A DNA stretch of 64,000 bases, from assembly GCA_965205905.1 (NCBI GenBank), contig CBDBHZ010000011.1, positions 372,001-436,000 of the forward strand, written 5' to 3'. Below are positions 1 to 6,906 of the stretch, piece by piece. The translations under genes and the position numbers were made by a program. Source of the DNA: JAHZMA01 sp965205905. Lineage in GTDB: Bacteria > Pseudomonadota > Alphaproteobacteria > JABAAW01 > JAHZMA01. The notes below the pieces were generated by a model, which saw only the letters and a program-made list of their open reading frames with translations, did no database searches and was not told where the DNA came from. Positions within the stretch are counted from its first letter, which is position 1; every line of letters starts with the position of its first letter.

Positions 1-602
1 TTAGGCTCACTGATGATGGTGAGCCGTTAAAAATGTCAAAGCGTTCGGGTAATTTTGTCACTTTGCGCGAATTGGTTGACGAGGTAAAAGCCGATGCGGT
101 GCGCTTTATCATGCTGACGCGCGATAATAACGCGCAGATGGATTTTGATTTTGCGGTTGCCAAGAAAGAATCATCTGAAAACCCAGCATTTTATGTTAAA
201 TATGCCTATGCACGGCTCTGTTCGGTTAAAAAATTGGTGAATGATGCGTTTCCTGATGCGGATTTTACTGTAAGTAACAATCAGGAAATCATGGCTTTGC
301 TCTCACTTTTGCGTGATGAGAAAGAATTGATGCTCATCAAAAAATGCGCTGATTTTCCAAATATGTTACAACAGGCAGCGCAAAAAGCACAACCGCATCT
401 ATTATGCTATTATTTGCTGGAATTATCAGAATTATTTCATAAATTATGGTCGGCAGGGAATCGTGATGTTATAATGCGTTTCATTGTGAAAGATGATATT
501 GAATTAACCAAAGCAAGATTAATATTAGCCGATATTTTACTGATAACAATTAAAAACGGTTTAGGGCTGATGAAAATTATCCCGCCCGAACAATTAAGGT
601 AA
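1..602 (+). CDS. argS: Arginyl-tRNA synthetase, C-terminal part (cut by window start)
   Basis: This class I synthetase charges tRNA-Arg with arginine in the cytoplasm. The reading frame is open from base 3 with no start, so the gene is truncated by the window edge, not broken. The KMSKR ATP-binding signature followed by GNFVTLRELVDEV is visible at the left end, and the rest is the all-helical anticodon-binding domain ending in the family-typical IIPPEQLR-like tail (product ends with a TAA at 600-602). It is followed after 5 bases by a SPOR gene and then scpA-scpB, an order common in Alphaproteobacteria, so these are probably co-transcribed. Identification is firm from the KMSK motif and the C-terminal domain. 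Confidence 0.95.
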   Translation, partial: RLTDDGEPLKMSKRSGNFVTLRELVDEVKADAVRFIMLTRDNNAQMDFDFAVAKKESSENPAFYVKYAYARLCSVKKLVNDAFPDADFTVSNNQEIMALLSLLRDEKELMLIKKCADFPNMLQQAAQKAQPHLLCYYLLELSELFHKLWSAGNRDVIMRFIVKDDIELTKARLILADILLITIKNGLGLMKIIPPEQLR

Positions 603-607
603 CGGAT

Positions 608-1342
608 TTGAAAGATTTTTTAACCACAGGCAAACAGATGACACCACTGATTATTGGTGGGATTGCGCTTATTTTGTTTTTAGCGATTATGCTCTATGGG
701 CTGATTTCGGGTAGAACGGGTTTTAATAACGAACCTGTGCCACTGATTAAGGTTGACCAACCCGTGAAAACCGCGCCTGATGGGGTCTATATTCGCCCCG
801 AACCGCATCGCGATATTACTGTTTTTGAGGTGTTTGATGCAAATAATACTGATACTGACGAGATAGGGGAGTTGTTGCAACAGGTGGAAGAGCCCGATAT
901 TGGCATTGATAACGATATTAGCGAGAGTGAAATTGTTGCCCACGCTGAAGATGACGAACCCCAAGTAAAGCCTGCGCCGCAACCAAAGCCTGCTCCCGAA
1001 CCCCAAGTAAAAGTTGCGCCTGCGCCTGCTACTCAACCCAAAAAACCTGAACCCGCTGCGCCGCCTGCCCCAGCGATTAAAACTGGCTATTATATTCAGC
1101 TTGCTGCTTTTGCTGATGAATCCAGTGCGCGTGACCATTGGCAAGGCTTACAAACCCAACATCAGGATTTGCTGAAAACCCATCCGCATTTGGTGCAAGC
1201 ATGGCGTGATGAGACCAGCGATAAATTGTTTTACCGATTATTGCTAGGGCCGTTTGATGATAAGAATCAGGGTGAAAATCTCTGTGAGCGGTTACAAAAA
1301 TTATCACAAAATTGTTTTGTAAGGCAGTTACGGGCAGAATAA
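608..1342 (+). CDS. SPOR-domain inner-membrane protein
   Basis: The 244-residue product has one membrane segment (about residues 12-34), an acidic stretch, a Pro/Ala/Lys-rich linker (about 115-158) and a C-terminal SPOR domain (about 160-240, starting GYYIQLAAFADE). SPOR domains bind denuded septal peptidoglycan, so it is inferred to be a periplasm-facing division or envelope protein anchored in the inner membrane. The start taken is TTG at 608, five bases after the argS stop; an ATG at 638 would remove ten residues but keep the membrane segment. It overlaps nothing and is followed three bases later by scpA. The argS-SPOR-scpA neighbourhood supports the call; the exact name of the protein is unknown. 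Confidence 0.82.
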   Translation: MKDFLTTGKQMTPLIIGGIALILFLAIMLYGLISGRTGFNNEPVPLIKVDQPVKTAPDGVYIRPEPHRDITVFEVFDANNTDTDEIGELLQQVEEPDIGIDNDISESEIVAHAEDDEPQVKPAPQPKPAPEPQVKVAPAPATQPKKPEPAAPPAPAIKTGYYIQLAAFADESSARDHWQGLQTQHQDLLKTHPHLVQAWRDETSDKLFYRLLLGPFDDKNQGENLCERLQKLSQNCFVRQLRAE

Positions 1343-1344
1343 TC

Positions 1345-2139
1345 ATGAATGAAGGGTTGGAAGAACATATTATATCGCAGGGTAGCGATTCTGATGCATC
1401 GCATCAGTCGCCTTCATTTTTGATTAAGATGGAAGATTATGAAGGGCCGCTTGATTTGTTGCTGGATTTATCACGCAAGAAAAAATTTGATTTGGCAAAA
1501 ATTTCCATTGCCGAATTGGCACGGCAATATATCCGTTTTATTGAAACTGCCCAAAGGCTGAAGCTTGAAATTGCCGCCGATTATTTGGTGATGGCAACCT
1601 ATCTGGCATGGCTGAAATCACGGTTACTCACCCATAATGAAGATGATGACGATGATGAGGAGTCATTATCACCAGAATTGCAGGCTGAAAATCTGCGCGT
1701 GCGGTTGTTGCATCTTGAACAAATCAAAATTCGCGCTGACCAATTAATGGAACGCTTGCAAATAGGGCGTGATGTTTTCAAAAATGGTAAGCCTGAACAT
1801 ATGGGGGTGCGCGAACAGGCAAAATATGATGCCAATCTGCTAGAATTGCTCCGCGCCTATGGTGATATTACCATGCGGGCAGAAACGGGTGAATTTGAAA
1901 TTATCCCTAGCCGTTTATTTAGCCCCGAACAAATGTATCAAAGGCTTAGCCTGACGATTGGCACGGATAAAACATGGCAAGATATTAAAAAATTCATGCC
2001 AGATTGCGCTGAAATCTTGCTCAAAAAATCGGCATTATCAGGTTTGCTAGTGGCGGGTTTGCAACTCACCAAAGAGGGCAAGATTGATATGCAACAGGCG
2101 CAACCATTCGCGCCAATCTATATTCGGGCGGTGGTGTGA
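1345..2139 (+). CDS. scpA: Segregation and condensation protein A
   Basis: ScpA is the kleisin subunit that joins SMC and ScpB in the bacterial condensin complex for chromosome segregation. The 264-residue product has the N-terminal signature FLIKMEDYEGPLDLLLDLSRK, which binds the SMC neck, an acidic run (about residues 100-110) in the middle, and the C-terminal winged-helix region that contacts the SMC head. ATG at 1345 was chosen over an upstream in-frame TTG at 1312 because the latter lies inside the SPOR gene and homologues begin close to the EDYEGPLDLL motif. The stop overlaps the scpB start by one base (TGATG), indicating translational coupling. Confidence 0.95.
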   Translation: MNEGLEEHIISQGSDSDASHQSPSFLIKMEDYEGPLDLLLDLSRKKKFDLAKISIAELARQYIRFIETAQRLKLEIAADYLVMATYLAWLKSRLLTHNEDDDDDEESLSPELQAENLRVRLLHLEQIKIRADQLMERLQIGRDVFKNGKPEHMGVREQAKYDANLLELLRAYGDITMRAETGEFEIIPSRLFSPEQMYQRLSLTIGTDKTWQDIKKFMPDCAEILLKKSALSGLLVAGLQLTKEGKIDMQQAQPFAPIYIRAVV

Positions 2140-2705
2140 TGGCAGATTTTTCAGAAAAACAAATGCTAGAAGCTTTGCTATTTGCCAGTAAAGAGGCTCT
2201 CTCGGAACAGCAATTACGCGATTATCTTCCAAAAGGCACGTTGATTAATAGTCTGTTGCTTGAATTGCAGGCGGAATATGCCACAAGGGGAATTCGCTTG
2301 CAAAAATATGGCGAACAATGGCTGTTTCACACCGCACCAGAGGCAAGAAATTTACTCGCGCCTTTAAAGATTGAAGAAAGGCGGTTATCGCGGGCGGCGT
2401 TGGAAGTGTTGGCGATTATTGCCTATCATGGTCCGATGACGCGTGCTGAAATTGAGGCGGTGCGGGGCGTTGGCGTTAGTCGTGGCACGCTAGATATTTT
2501 GATGGAATGCGAATGGATTTATCCGAGCAAGGCGGAAGAAGGAATTGCGCGGGGCTGGCAATGGCAGGTGAGCGATAATTTTTTGGTGCATTTTGGTTTA
2601 GACTCATTGGAAGATTTACCGGGCGTGGCAGAATTGCGCGATACGGGATTCGTGCCTGATATGTTTCGAAAATTCTCAGATGAAGATGAGTTTCGTGACG
2701 ATTAA
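2139..2705 (+). CDS. scpB: Segregation and condensation protein B
   Basis: ScpB is the dimeric winged-helix partner that binds ScpA in the SMC condensin complex. The 188-residue product shows the family features LEALLFASKEALSEQQL near the N terminus and the strongly conserved ALEVLAIIAYHGPMTRAEIEAVRGV stretch around residues 85-110 (quoted in parts), followed by SRGTLDILMECEWI. ATG at 2139 shares its A with the scpA stop, so the pair is translationally coupled. Immediately after its stop lies a GC-run hairpin repeat (2707-2792), which could act as the operon's 3' end. Family length is about 180-200, so the gene is complete. Confidence 0.95.
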   Translation: MADFSEKQMLEALLFASKEALSEQQLRDYLPKGTLINSLLLELQAEYATRGIRLQKYGEQWLFHTAPEARNLLAPLKIEERRLSRAALEVLAIIAYHGPMTRAEIEAVRGVGVSRGTLDILMECEWIYPSKAEEGIARGWQWQVSDNFLVHFGLDSLEDLPGVAELRDTGFVPDMFRKFSDEDEFRDD

Positions 2706-2706
2706 T

Positions 2707-2792
2707 CCGCTAAATGATGGCAAAGCCATCATTCGCTAGCAGGGGGCTTTACGACCTTGCTAATCGCAAGGACGCCCCCTGAACCCCCACCG
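2707..2792 (+). repeat. Two-hairpin intergenic repeat, family A copy 1
   Basis: Hairpin 1 pairs 2713-2720 (AATGATGG) with 2726-2733 (CCATCATT) around a CAAAG loop and is bracketed by CCGCTA and CGCTAG. Hairpin 2 has an outer stem 2741-2747 (AGGGGGC) with 2774-2780 (GCCCCCT) and an inner stem 2755-2760 (CCTTGC) with 2766-2771 (GCAAGG). It ends in ACCCCCACCG. Other copies at 12213, 19677, 19771 and 22690 keep the layout but change the stem sequences in a paired fashion. Function is unknown; it sits just past the scpB stop and may serve as a 3'-end structure. Confidence 0.8.
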
Positions 2793-3204
2793 TATTTATA
2801 TTGAGTAATTTAGCAACATATTCCTTCGCTAGCGTTAAGCACAGCGAGGTTTTCAAGGCTTGCACCATCGACAGTGTTGAGTAACCGAGACTCACTCCTC
2901 CGCTAGTATGAGGTAAGGCGGGGGGTTGTTAAGGGGGGTGCTGGCAAGAGGCGTCTGCTTGGCAAACTGTCCTACGGACAAAAATTTGACAAGCGCGCAT
3001 CGAGAAGCCAGACCGCACCCCCCTTGATATATAAAACCTAACTCCGCAAAGCCCCCCATATTATAATGTATAGAGGCAGGCACGGTTTTTGTGCTGACGA
3101 ATCTTGAAACAACGCACCGCACTTTTTATTACGCAACCAATATGTTATTATGAGAGTATGAAATACAGTGATAAAATAGATGTAATTAAGAAAGTGGTGT
3201 TTCA
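2793..3204 (-). repeat. GC-run hairpin repeat, family B copy 1, with flanking modules
   Basis: Read on the minus strand, the core (about 3075 down to 2874) runs from a TCTATACATTA-like end into GGGGGGCTTTGCGG, then ATCAAGGGGGGTGCG, a variable palindromic centre, the complementary GCACCCCCCTT, a C-run, and the end module ending in AGCGGAGGAGTGAG...ACTCAACAC. A degenerate end module also lies at about 2820-2850. On the cargo side, 3087-3106 carries a TTTCAAGATTCGTCA word seen again at about 5661 and 16142, followed by the promoter-like module TTTTTATTACGCAACC at about 3124-3140. No gene of its own is seen here. Confidence 0.75.
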
Positions 3205-3333
3205 GTGGTAGATGAGATTGATGATAGCGTGTTGTTGAGTGATGCTGAAATTGTAGAATTGCATGGTAGTTTTAATCGTGAAATAGTATTGCATGCGATT
3301 AATGATGCAGAAAAATTTATAAGCCTCTTTTAA
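3205..3333 (+). pseudogene. Internally deleted copy of the 199-residue membrane protein gene
   Basis: This 42-codon frame (GTG at 3205) matches the N-terminal 38 residues of the intact membrane protein encoded at 4980-5579 (VxEIDDSVLLSDAEI, then LHGxFN) and then jumps to the last few codons of that gene. About 470 bases, covering all three membrane segments, are missing. One base is also missing relative to the intact copy just ahead of GTG (around 3203), removing the first in-frame ATG. The upstream 80 bases closely match the region upstream of the intact gene. It is judged a deletion derivative. A short surviving N-terminal peptide cannot be excluded. Confidence 0.75.
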
Positions 3334-3481
3334 TAATCACGCCTGTATGTGGTGGGCGTGAAGGTGGTTTTGATTTGCCTGATGCCACCTTTACGGATTT
3401 AACCGATACCGAGCGTGCGGTTTTTTTCACACCATCAGATGTATTATTTCTTGAGTTGTTTACTGGTTGTTTTGCATTCAT
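3317..3481 (-). CDS. 54-residue basic Pro-rich peptide, copy 1
   Basis: An ATG at 3481, preceded by an AAAGAGGTGATGAT-type ribosome site, opens a 54-codon frame giving a basic peptide that starts MNAKQPVNN and ends with PPHTGVIIKRGL. A diverged paralogue lies at 4823-4996 in the opposite orientation. The two share about half their residues, with start, MNAK-PVNN and SK-PS-PPHTGVI-KR kept, and length change restricted to a multiple of three, which argues for real coding. The stop overlaps the convergent membrane-protein gene remnant. No function is known; a regulator or antidote for the partner membrane protein is one speculative idea. Confidence 0.6.
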   Translation of the reverse strand: MNAKQPVNNSRNNTSDGVKKTARSVSVKSVKVASGKSKPPSRPPHTGVIIKRGL

Positions 3482-3790
3482 ATCATCACCTCTTTATCCA
3501 TTTTACTATTTTTTTGATGATAATAGCAATGATTCATTGATTATTTTTACAATTTTCGTGTTGGGTATCGCGAGACACGCACCGCCTTTGTGTTGAGTAA
3601 CAGCAATTTATACCACCGCTAGTATTTAAACACAGCGGTGGGGGGTATGGGGGGCGTCATCGCGAGCTGATTGGCGCACCGCCAGAATCAGCGAAGCGTA
3701 TGCCGCAAAGCCCCCCATATATTAATGTATAGAGGCAGGCACCGCACTTTTTATTACGCAACCAATATGCTATGATAGGCGTATAAAAAA
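3482..3790 (-). repeat. Hairpin repeat family B copy 2 and shared promoter-like module
   Basis: The core, read on the minus strand from about 3735 to 3591, has GGGGGGCTTTGCGGC, a different central palindrome built on GCTGATTCTGGCGG, then a C-run, CCACCGCTGTGTTTAAATACTAGCGG and a TTACTCAA end. On its right side (about 3748-3790, plus strand) the module ACTTTTTATTACGCAACC followed by AATATGCTATGATAGG repeats the one at 3124 and the one upstream of the intact membrane gene at 5595-5650; it is a candidate promoter for the gene at 3850. The 3482-3590 stretch is the 5' flank of the small peptide gene and mirrors 4725-4822. Confidence 0.7.
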
Positions 3791-3812
3791 CTATGATAAT
3801 GAGAGAAATAAA

Positions 3813-3860
3813 ATGGCTGAATTAGGCAAATTACAAAAGGTAGAACTTCGTGATATTTGA
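3813..3860 (+). pseudogene. N-terminal remnant of a DUF4268-type nuclease-like gene
   Basis: ATG at 3813 opens a 15-residue frame, MAELGKLQKVELRDI, that closes at TGA 3858-3860. From memory, LGKLQKVELRxIW is the characteristic N terminus of DUF4268 proteins, which carry a restriction-endonuclease-like fold. Everything after residue 15 is replaced by the start of the next gene, which begins at GTG 3850 in another frame. I read this as an insertion or deletion junction that left the old start region, and perhaps its ribosome site, in front of a new gene. Confidence 0.5.
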
Positions 3861-4536
3861 TATAACAACGGAAATTAAAAAATTTCATGATGCAGGTTAC
3901 AAAGATAATACCCCATACACACGCTATCGTTCATGGGAACATTGCTATGAATATTTTACTAAATCTAACGAAGAAAACACTGACCAAGCATGTTTACATT
4001 TGAGTTTTTATTTAGCTAGCTGGGGAATGTATAGGGGGTCTTCCTTTCTGCCAAAATATGATTATAAAATTCATGAGACGGCAGTGAAAATATTATTCAA
4101 TAAAAAATACGCTGACTTAAGAAACCTTAAGCCAGTATATTTTGATGATAATAAAATTAATTTATTATTTGAGCTTATCGCAGAAATAAAAAATGCTTAC
4201 GGTGTGGAAAACCAAGTTTCAGATATTTTAGTGTCCAAAATTATATTAGGAACATTAGGCTGTATGCCTGCTTATGATAGATTCTTTAAAAAAGGTTTTC
4301 ATTGTATAAATAATGAAATCCGTGAACATCAAACACTAAACAAAAAGAATTTTCAAATATTGCTTAACTGGTGCGAGAAACATAAAATCCATTTTAATAA
4401 CGCACAAAAAGAACTTGATAGTGAAGTAAATTATCCAATAATGAAATTAGTTGATATGTATTTTTTTCAAGTGGGTTATAATGTCCAACATAAATATCCA
4501 GCGCGTGACTATGCTATTCAGCACATAGGGCGGTGA
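3850..4536 (+). CDS. Conserved hypothetical protein of accessory regions
   Basis: The 228-residue product is soluble, with no signal peptide or membrane segment. Visible motifs are YRSWEHCYEYF (about residues 25-35) and LSFYLASWGMYRGSSFLPK (about 52-70), which I recognise as the hallmark of a family of uncharacterised proteins scattered through bacterial accessory regions. Start is GTG at 3850, inside the tail of the DUF4268-like remnant in another frame; no better start is present. The gene is AT-rich compared with its surroundings and sits at the exact centre of the mirror-symmetric composite, between two family B repeats in opposite orientation, which suggests it is cargo. Function is unknown. 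Confidence 0.7.
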   Translation: MIFDITTEIKKFHDAGYKDNTPYTRYRSWEHCYEYFTKSNEENTDQACLHLSFYLASWGMYRGSSFLPKYDYKIHETAVKILFNKKYADLRNLKPVYFDDNKINLLFELIAEIKNAYGVENQVSDILVSKIILGTLGCMPAYDRFFKKGFHCINNEIREHQTLNKKNFQILLNWCEKHKIHFNNAQKELDSEVNYPIMKLVDMYFFQVGYNVQHKYPARDYAIQHIGR

Positions 4537-4822
4537 GTTTTGCGATACATTAATATATGGGGGGCTTTGCGGAGTCGGTTTATAATATCAAGGGGGGTGC
4601 GAACGCGCTTTATCGGTCGCGAGACTTACGTCCGCTTCCTTGCGCGTACCCCCTTGATAATCCCCCCGCTTGTGTTTAACACTGGCGGAGGAGTGTGTTT
4701 CGGCTACTCAACACATAGGGCGGTGCATATCGCTAGATTACCCAACACAAAAATTGTAAAAATAATCAATGAATCATTGCTATTACCATCAAAAAATGTA
4801 AAATAGATAAAGAGGTGATGAT
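4537..4822 (+). repeat. GC-run hairpin repeat, family B copy 3
   Basis: The core (about 4544-4715) shows the clearest form of the family: ATACATTAATATATGGGGGG, CTTTGCGGAGT, then ATCAAGGGGGGTGCG pairing with the later ACCCCCTTGAT, an outer G-run/C-run pair, and the end module CCGCTTGTGTTTAACACTGG, then GGAGGAGTGTG and CTACTCAACACA. The inside loop (CTTTATCGGTCGCGAGACT, then ACGTCCGCTTCCTTGCGC) is almost the same as in the copy at 22505. About 4735-4822 is the upstream region of the next small gene, shared with the copy at 3482-3560. No independent gene is supported; the long plus-strand frame across it is a by-product of the repeat. Confidence 0.78.
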
Positions 4823-4996
4823 ATGAATGCAAAACGACCAGTAAATAACTTAAAAAATCAAGCATATACTGCTGTGAAACAAACAGTGGGTAAGGCTTCG
4901 GCTAAATCCGTAAAAAAGTCATCGCGTCCACAAGCCAAATCAAAAGCACCCTCACCGCCACCACATACAGGGGTGATTGCTAAAAGAGCCTTTTGA
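4823..4996 (+). CDS. 57-residue basic Pro-rich peptide, copy 2
   Basis: ATG at 4823 has a good ribosome site (AGAGGTGATGAT) and opens a 57-residue frame beginning MNAKRPVNNLKNQA and ending SPPPHTGVIAKRAF. It is basic, Lys/Ser/Pro-rich and lacks a signal or membrane segment. It is a paralogue of the peptide at 3317-3481 (about half the residues identical, conserved at both ends). Its last 17 bases overlap the 3' end of the convergent 199-residue membrane protein gene, an arrangement kept in both copies. Role unknown; convergent overlap plus co-duplication suggests a functional pair. Confidence 0.62.
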   Translation: MNAKRPVNNLKNQAYTAVKQTVGKASAKSVKKSSRPQAKSKAPSPPPHTGVIAKRAF

Positions 4997-5579
4997 CGAT
5001 TTCTTGAATTAATAAAAAACCAAGCGACGTAAAACCGCCAAACATAGATATAATCGCCCACTGCATCATTTGCTGTTTGGCTTCATTGTTTTTATTGCTA
5101 ATGGCAATCGCTTTTTGCATATATTTCAAAATATAAATAAGATTAGTGATGTAATCATCTTCATCCCCATTAATAACCCCTTTACGCAACCATGTGTCAG
5201 GGTAACGCCCTAATTTACCATATTCTTTGCCCCTAGCTACTGCGAACATAAAAAGAAATATTGATAAAAAAATCAGTAAAATACCACCTAGCGTTAACAG
5301 TTTTTGCCAAACCCCAAAACTATCTAGCACCAACAAAAAAGTGCTAAAATTAACCAATATATAACCCAGAAATATTGTTATTGCTGGTGATAAGAATTTC
5401 AAAAATGAAAAAGCTTTCTCATTAAGATTTTTCTCAATATCAAGGGCGGATTGCAATGCTTTTTCGGCATCACCCCACGCATGTAATGCTATGTCGCCAT
5501 TAAAAGTGCCATGCAATTTTGCAATTTCTGCATCACTCAATAACACACTATCATCAATCTCATTTACCATTTGAAACAC
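4980..5579 (-). CDS. Membrane protein, three predicted helices, unknown function
   Basis: The 199-residue product has a soluble N-terminal region (about 1-62, starting VNEIDDSVLLSDAEIAKLHG), two hydrophobic segments (about 63-85 and 90-115), a charged middle part containing GKEYGKLGRYPDTWLRKG and a third hydrophobic segment near the C terminus (about 172-193). ATG at 5579 or 5570 can start it. Two helices followed by a cytoplasmic domain recall small 2TM effector proteins, but I cannot name the family. It is convergent with, and overlaps by 17 bases, the basic peptide gene at 4823. A deletion copy of the same pair lies inverted at 3205-3481. Upstream is the shared TTTTTATTACGCA module. Confidence 0.65.
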   Translation of the reverse strand: MFQMVNEIDDSVLLSDAEIAKLHGTFNGDIALHAWGDAEKALQSALDIEKNLNEKAFSFLKFLSPAITIFLGYILVNFSTFLLVLDSFGVWQKLLTLGGILLIFLSIFLFMFAVARGKEYGKLGRYPDTWLRKGVINGDEDDYITNLIYILKYMQKAIAISNKNNEAKQQMMQWAIISMFGGFTSLGFLLIQEIVKRLF

Positions 5580-6111
5580 TGCTTTCTAATTATATCTATT
5601 TTATCACTGTATCTCATACTCTCATATAACATATTGAGTGCGTAATAAAAAGGCGGTGTGCGTTTCAAGATTCGTCAATACTAGCACCGTGCGTGTCTTA
5701 TCACATTATCATATGGGGGGCTTTGCGACTTGGCTTCTCTCGGTCGCGAGACTTACGTCCGCTCCCTTGCCAAGACGCCCCCCATACCCCCCACCGCTGT
5801 GTTTCAATACGCAGGAGGAGTGAGTTTTGATTGCGTTTATAGTATCAAGGGGGGTGCGGTGATTCCCATTAATATTTAAGGGGGCGCGAATTCGCTTCTC
5901 GATGGGCAAGGCACAAGCCGCCCATCTTGCTCTAGTTCGGTTTGCCCTTGTACCAATGGCGGGCAAACCTCACCCTTAACAACCCCCGCTTGTGTTTAAT
6001 ACTCATATCCAGCTTGCCTTAACAACCCCCGCTGTATTTCAATACGAGGGAGGAGCGTGTTTCGCTATACTCAATACGCAGGAGGTGCGTGTTGCAAAAC
6101 CGTGCATATCA
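5580..6111 (+). repeat. Compound hairpin repeat region, family B copy 4
   Basis: From left to right: the shared promoter-like module reading minus (about 5595-5650); TTTCAAGATTCGTCA at about 5664; a family B core (about 5712-5830) with GGGGGGCTTTGCGACTTGGC pairing with GCCAAGACGCCCCCC and ending in ACCCCCCACCGCTGTG; a second core from about 5840 with AAGGGGGGTGCGG; an inner hairpin GGTTTGCCC (about 5939) with GGGCAAACC (about 5961), a block shared exactly with 22735-22770; and two further end modules (about 5985-6090). No gene is supported in this stretch. Confidence 0.72.
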
Positions 6112-6894
6112 CTAAAAATAATATAAAAGCCCGATGCTGAAATTTGAGAGATTCTTAATACCTTCGGTATTAATATCACCATTATCTGCTTTTTTATCTA
6201 AAAACAATGTTTCGCTATAAGCAATATTAAATTTTAGATTTTGGTTTTCTTCGCAGCTGGCACCTAAAATATCAAAAACACCGCCGCCACCACATAAGCC
6301 GCCACTGCCTAATTCCACCCCTATGCTGACTTCCACCCCCTTTAAATTAACATGATGATTTTCATTATAACGGTTAAACAGGTTGATTTTTTCACATTTA
6401 TTGCTGCCATTATATCTGTAGTTGCGTTCATAATTGTAAGTCATATTCCTGTAAGCAACGCCATATCTTGGTGCTGCGATTCTAGTTGCTTTTGATTTGC
6501 TAACATAAACAACACCAGCAGAATATTCTTCTATTGTGGTCGTGCCTTCTGTGTATGAATGTGTTGTAAACTCATTGCAAGAAGATTCGTCATATATCTC
6601 TCTTTTTAGCCCTCTCACATCTTTTGTTTTGCCATATGCCACACCAGCCTGCCAAAAAAAGTTATGATTAATTCTGTTGCCAAAAGAAAAACTATTCATA
6701 CCAACCGATTTACCATATAAGCGACCGATAGATTCATTTTCATAATTAAATGAATGTGTTTTTAAACCAAAGCTGATAAACATGGTTTTCTCTTTTTTTG
6801 CATTTTTGTCATCCTCTATATCTTGCGCCTGCGCGCCACATAGAGGAAATATGAGTGCCAATATTGAGGCAATGATTTTTATATATTTTATCAT
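6112..6894 (-). CDS. Outer-membrane beta-barrel-like protein, paralogue 1
   Basis: The 260-residue product starts with a signal peptide (MIKYIKIIASILALIFPLCG, cut near AQA-QD) and continues with alternating aromatic/polar strands, for example FGLKTHSFNYENESIGRLYG and YGVAYRNMTYNYERNYRYNG, ending in GLLYYF with a terminal phenylalanine as in outer-membrane barrels. Four to six cysteines suggest disulfides in loops. The neighbouring gene upstream is a clear paralogue with the same layout. No family name is evident. ATG at 6894 is well placed for the signal peptide. It is 12 bases from its paralogue, so the two are likely one transcript. Confidence 0.7.
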   Translation of the reverse strand: MIKYIKIIASILALIFPLCGAQAQDIEDDKNAKKEKTMFISFGLKTHSFNYENESIGRLYGKSVGMNSFSFGNRINHNFFWQAGVAYGKTKDVRGLKREIYDESSCNEFTTHSYTEGTTTIEEYSAGVVYVSKSKATRIAAPRYGVAYRNMTYNYERNYRYNGSNKCEKINLFNRYNENHHVNLKGVEVSIGVELGSGGLCGGGGVFDILGASCEENQNLKFNIAYSETLFLDKKADNGDINTEGIKNLSNFSIGLLYYF

Positions 6895-6906
6895 ATCAAA
6901 ATACGC

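Noticed and set aside
680..1144. 154-codon minus-strand frame opposite the SPOR gene
   Set aside because: Shadow of the Pro/Ala-rich coding strand; Arg-rich nonsense composition.
4540..4806. 88-codon plus-strand frame, with a similar one at 22408-22674
   Set aside because: Both cross family B hairpins and share translated words only because the DNA repeat is shared; no ribosome site, composition dominated by G and C runs.
5638..5966. Short frames on both strands (61 and 85 codons)
   Set aside because: They lie wholly in the compound repeat and have no homology pattern or ribosome site.
2707..6110. Integron cassette array (hairpins between small genes)
   Set aside because: No RYYYAAC/GTTRRRY core sites at the hairpin ends, cargo genes face both ways, and no integrase is present.
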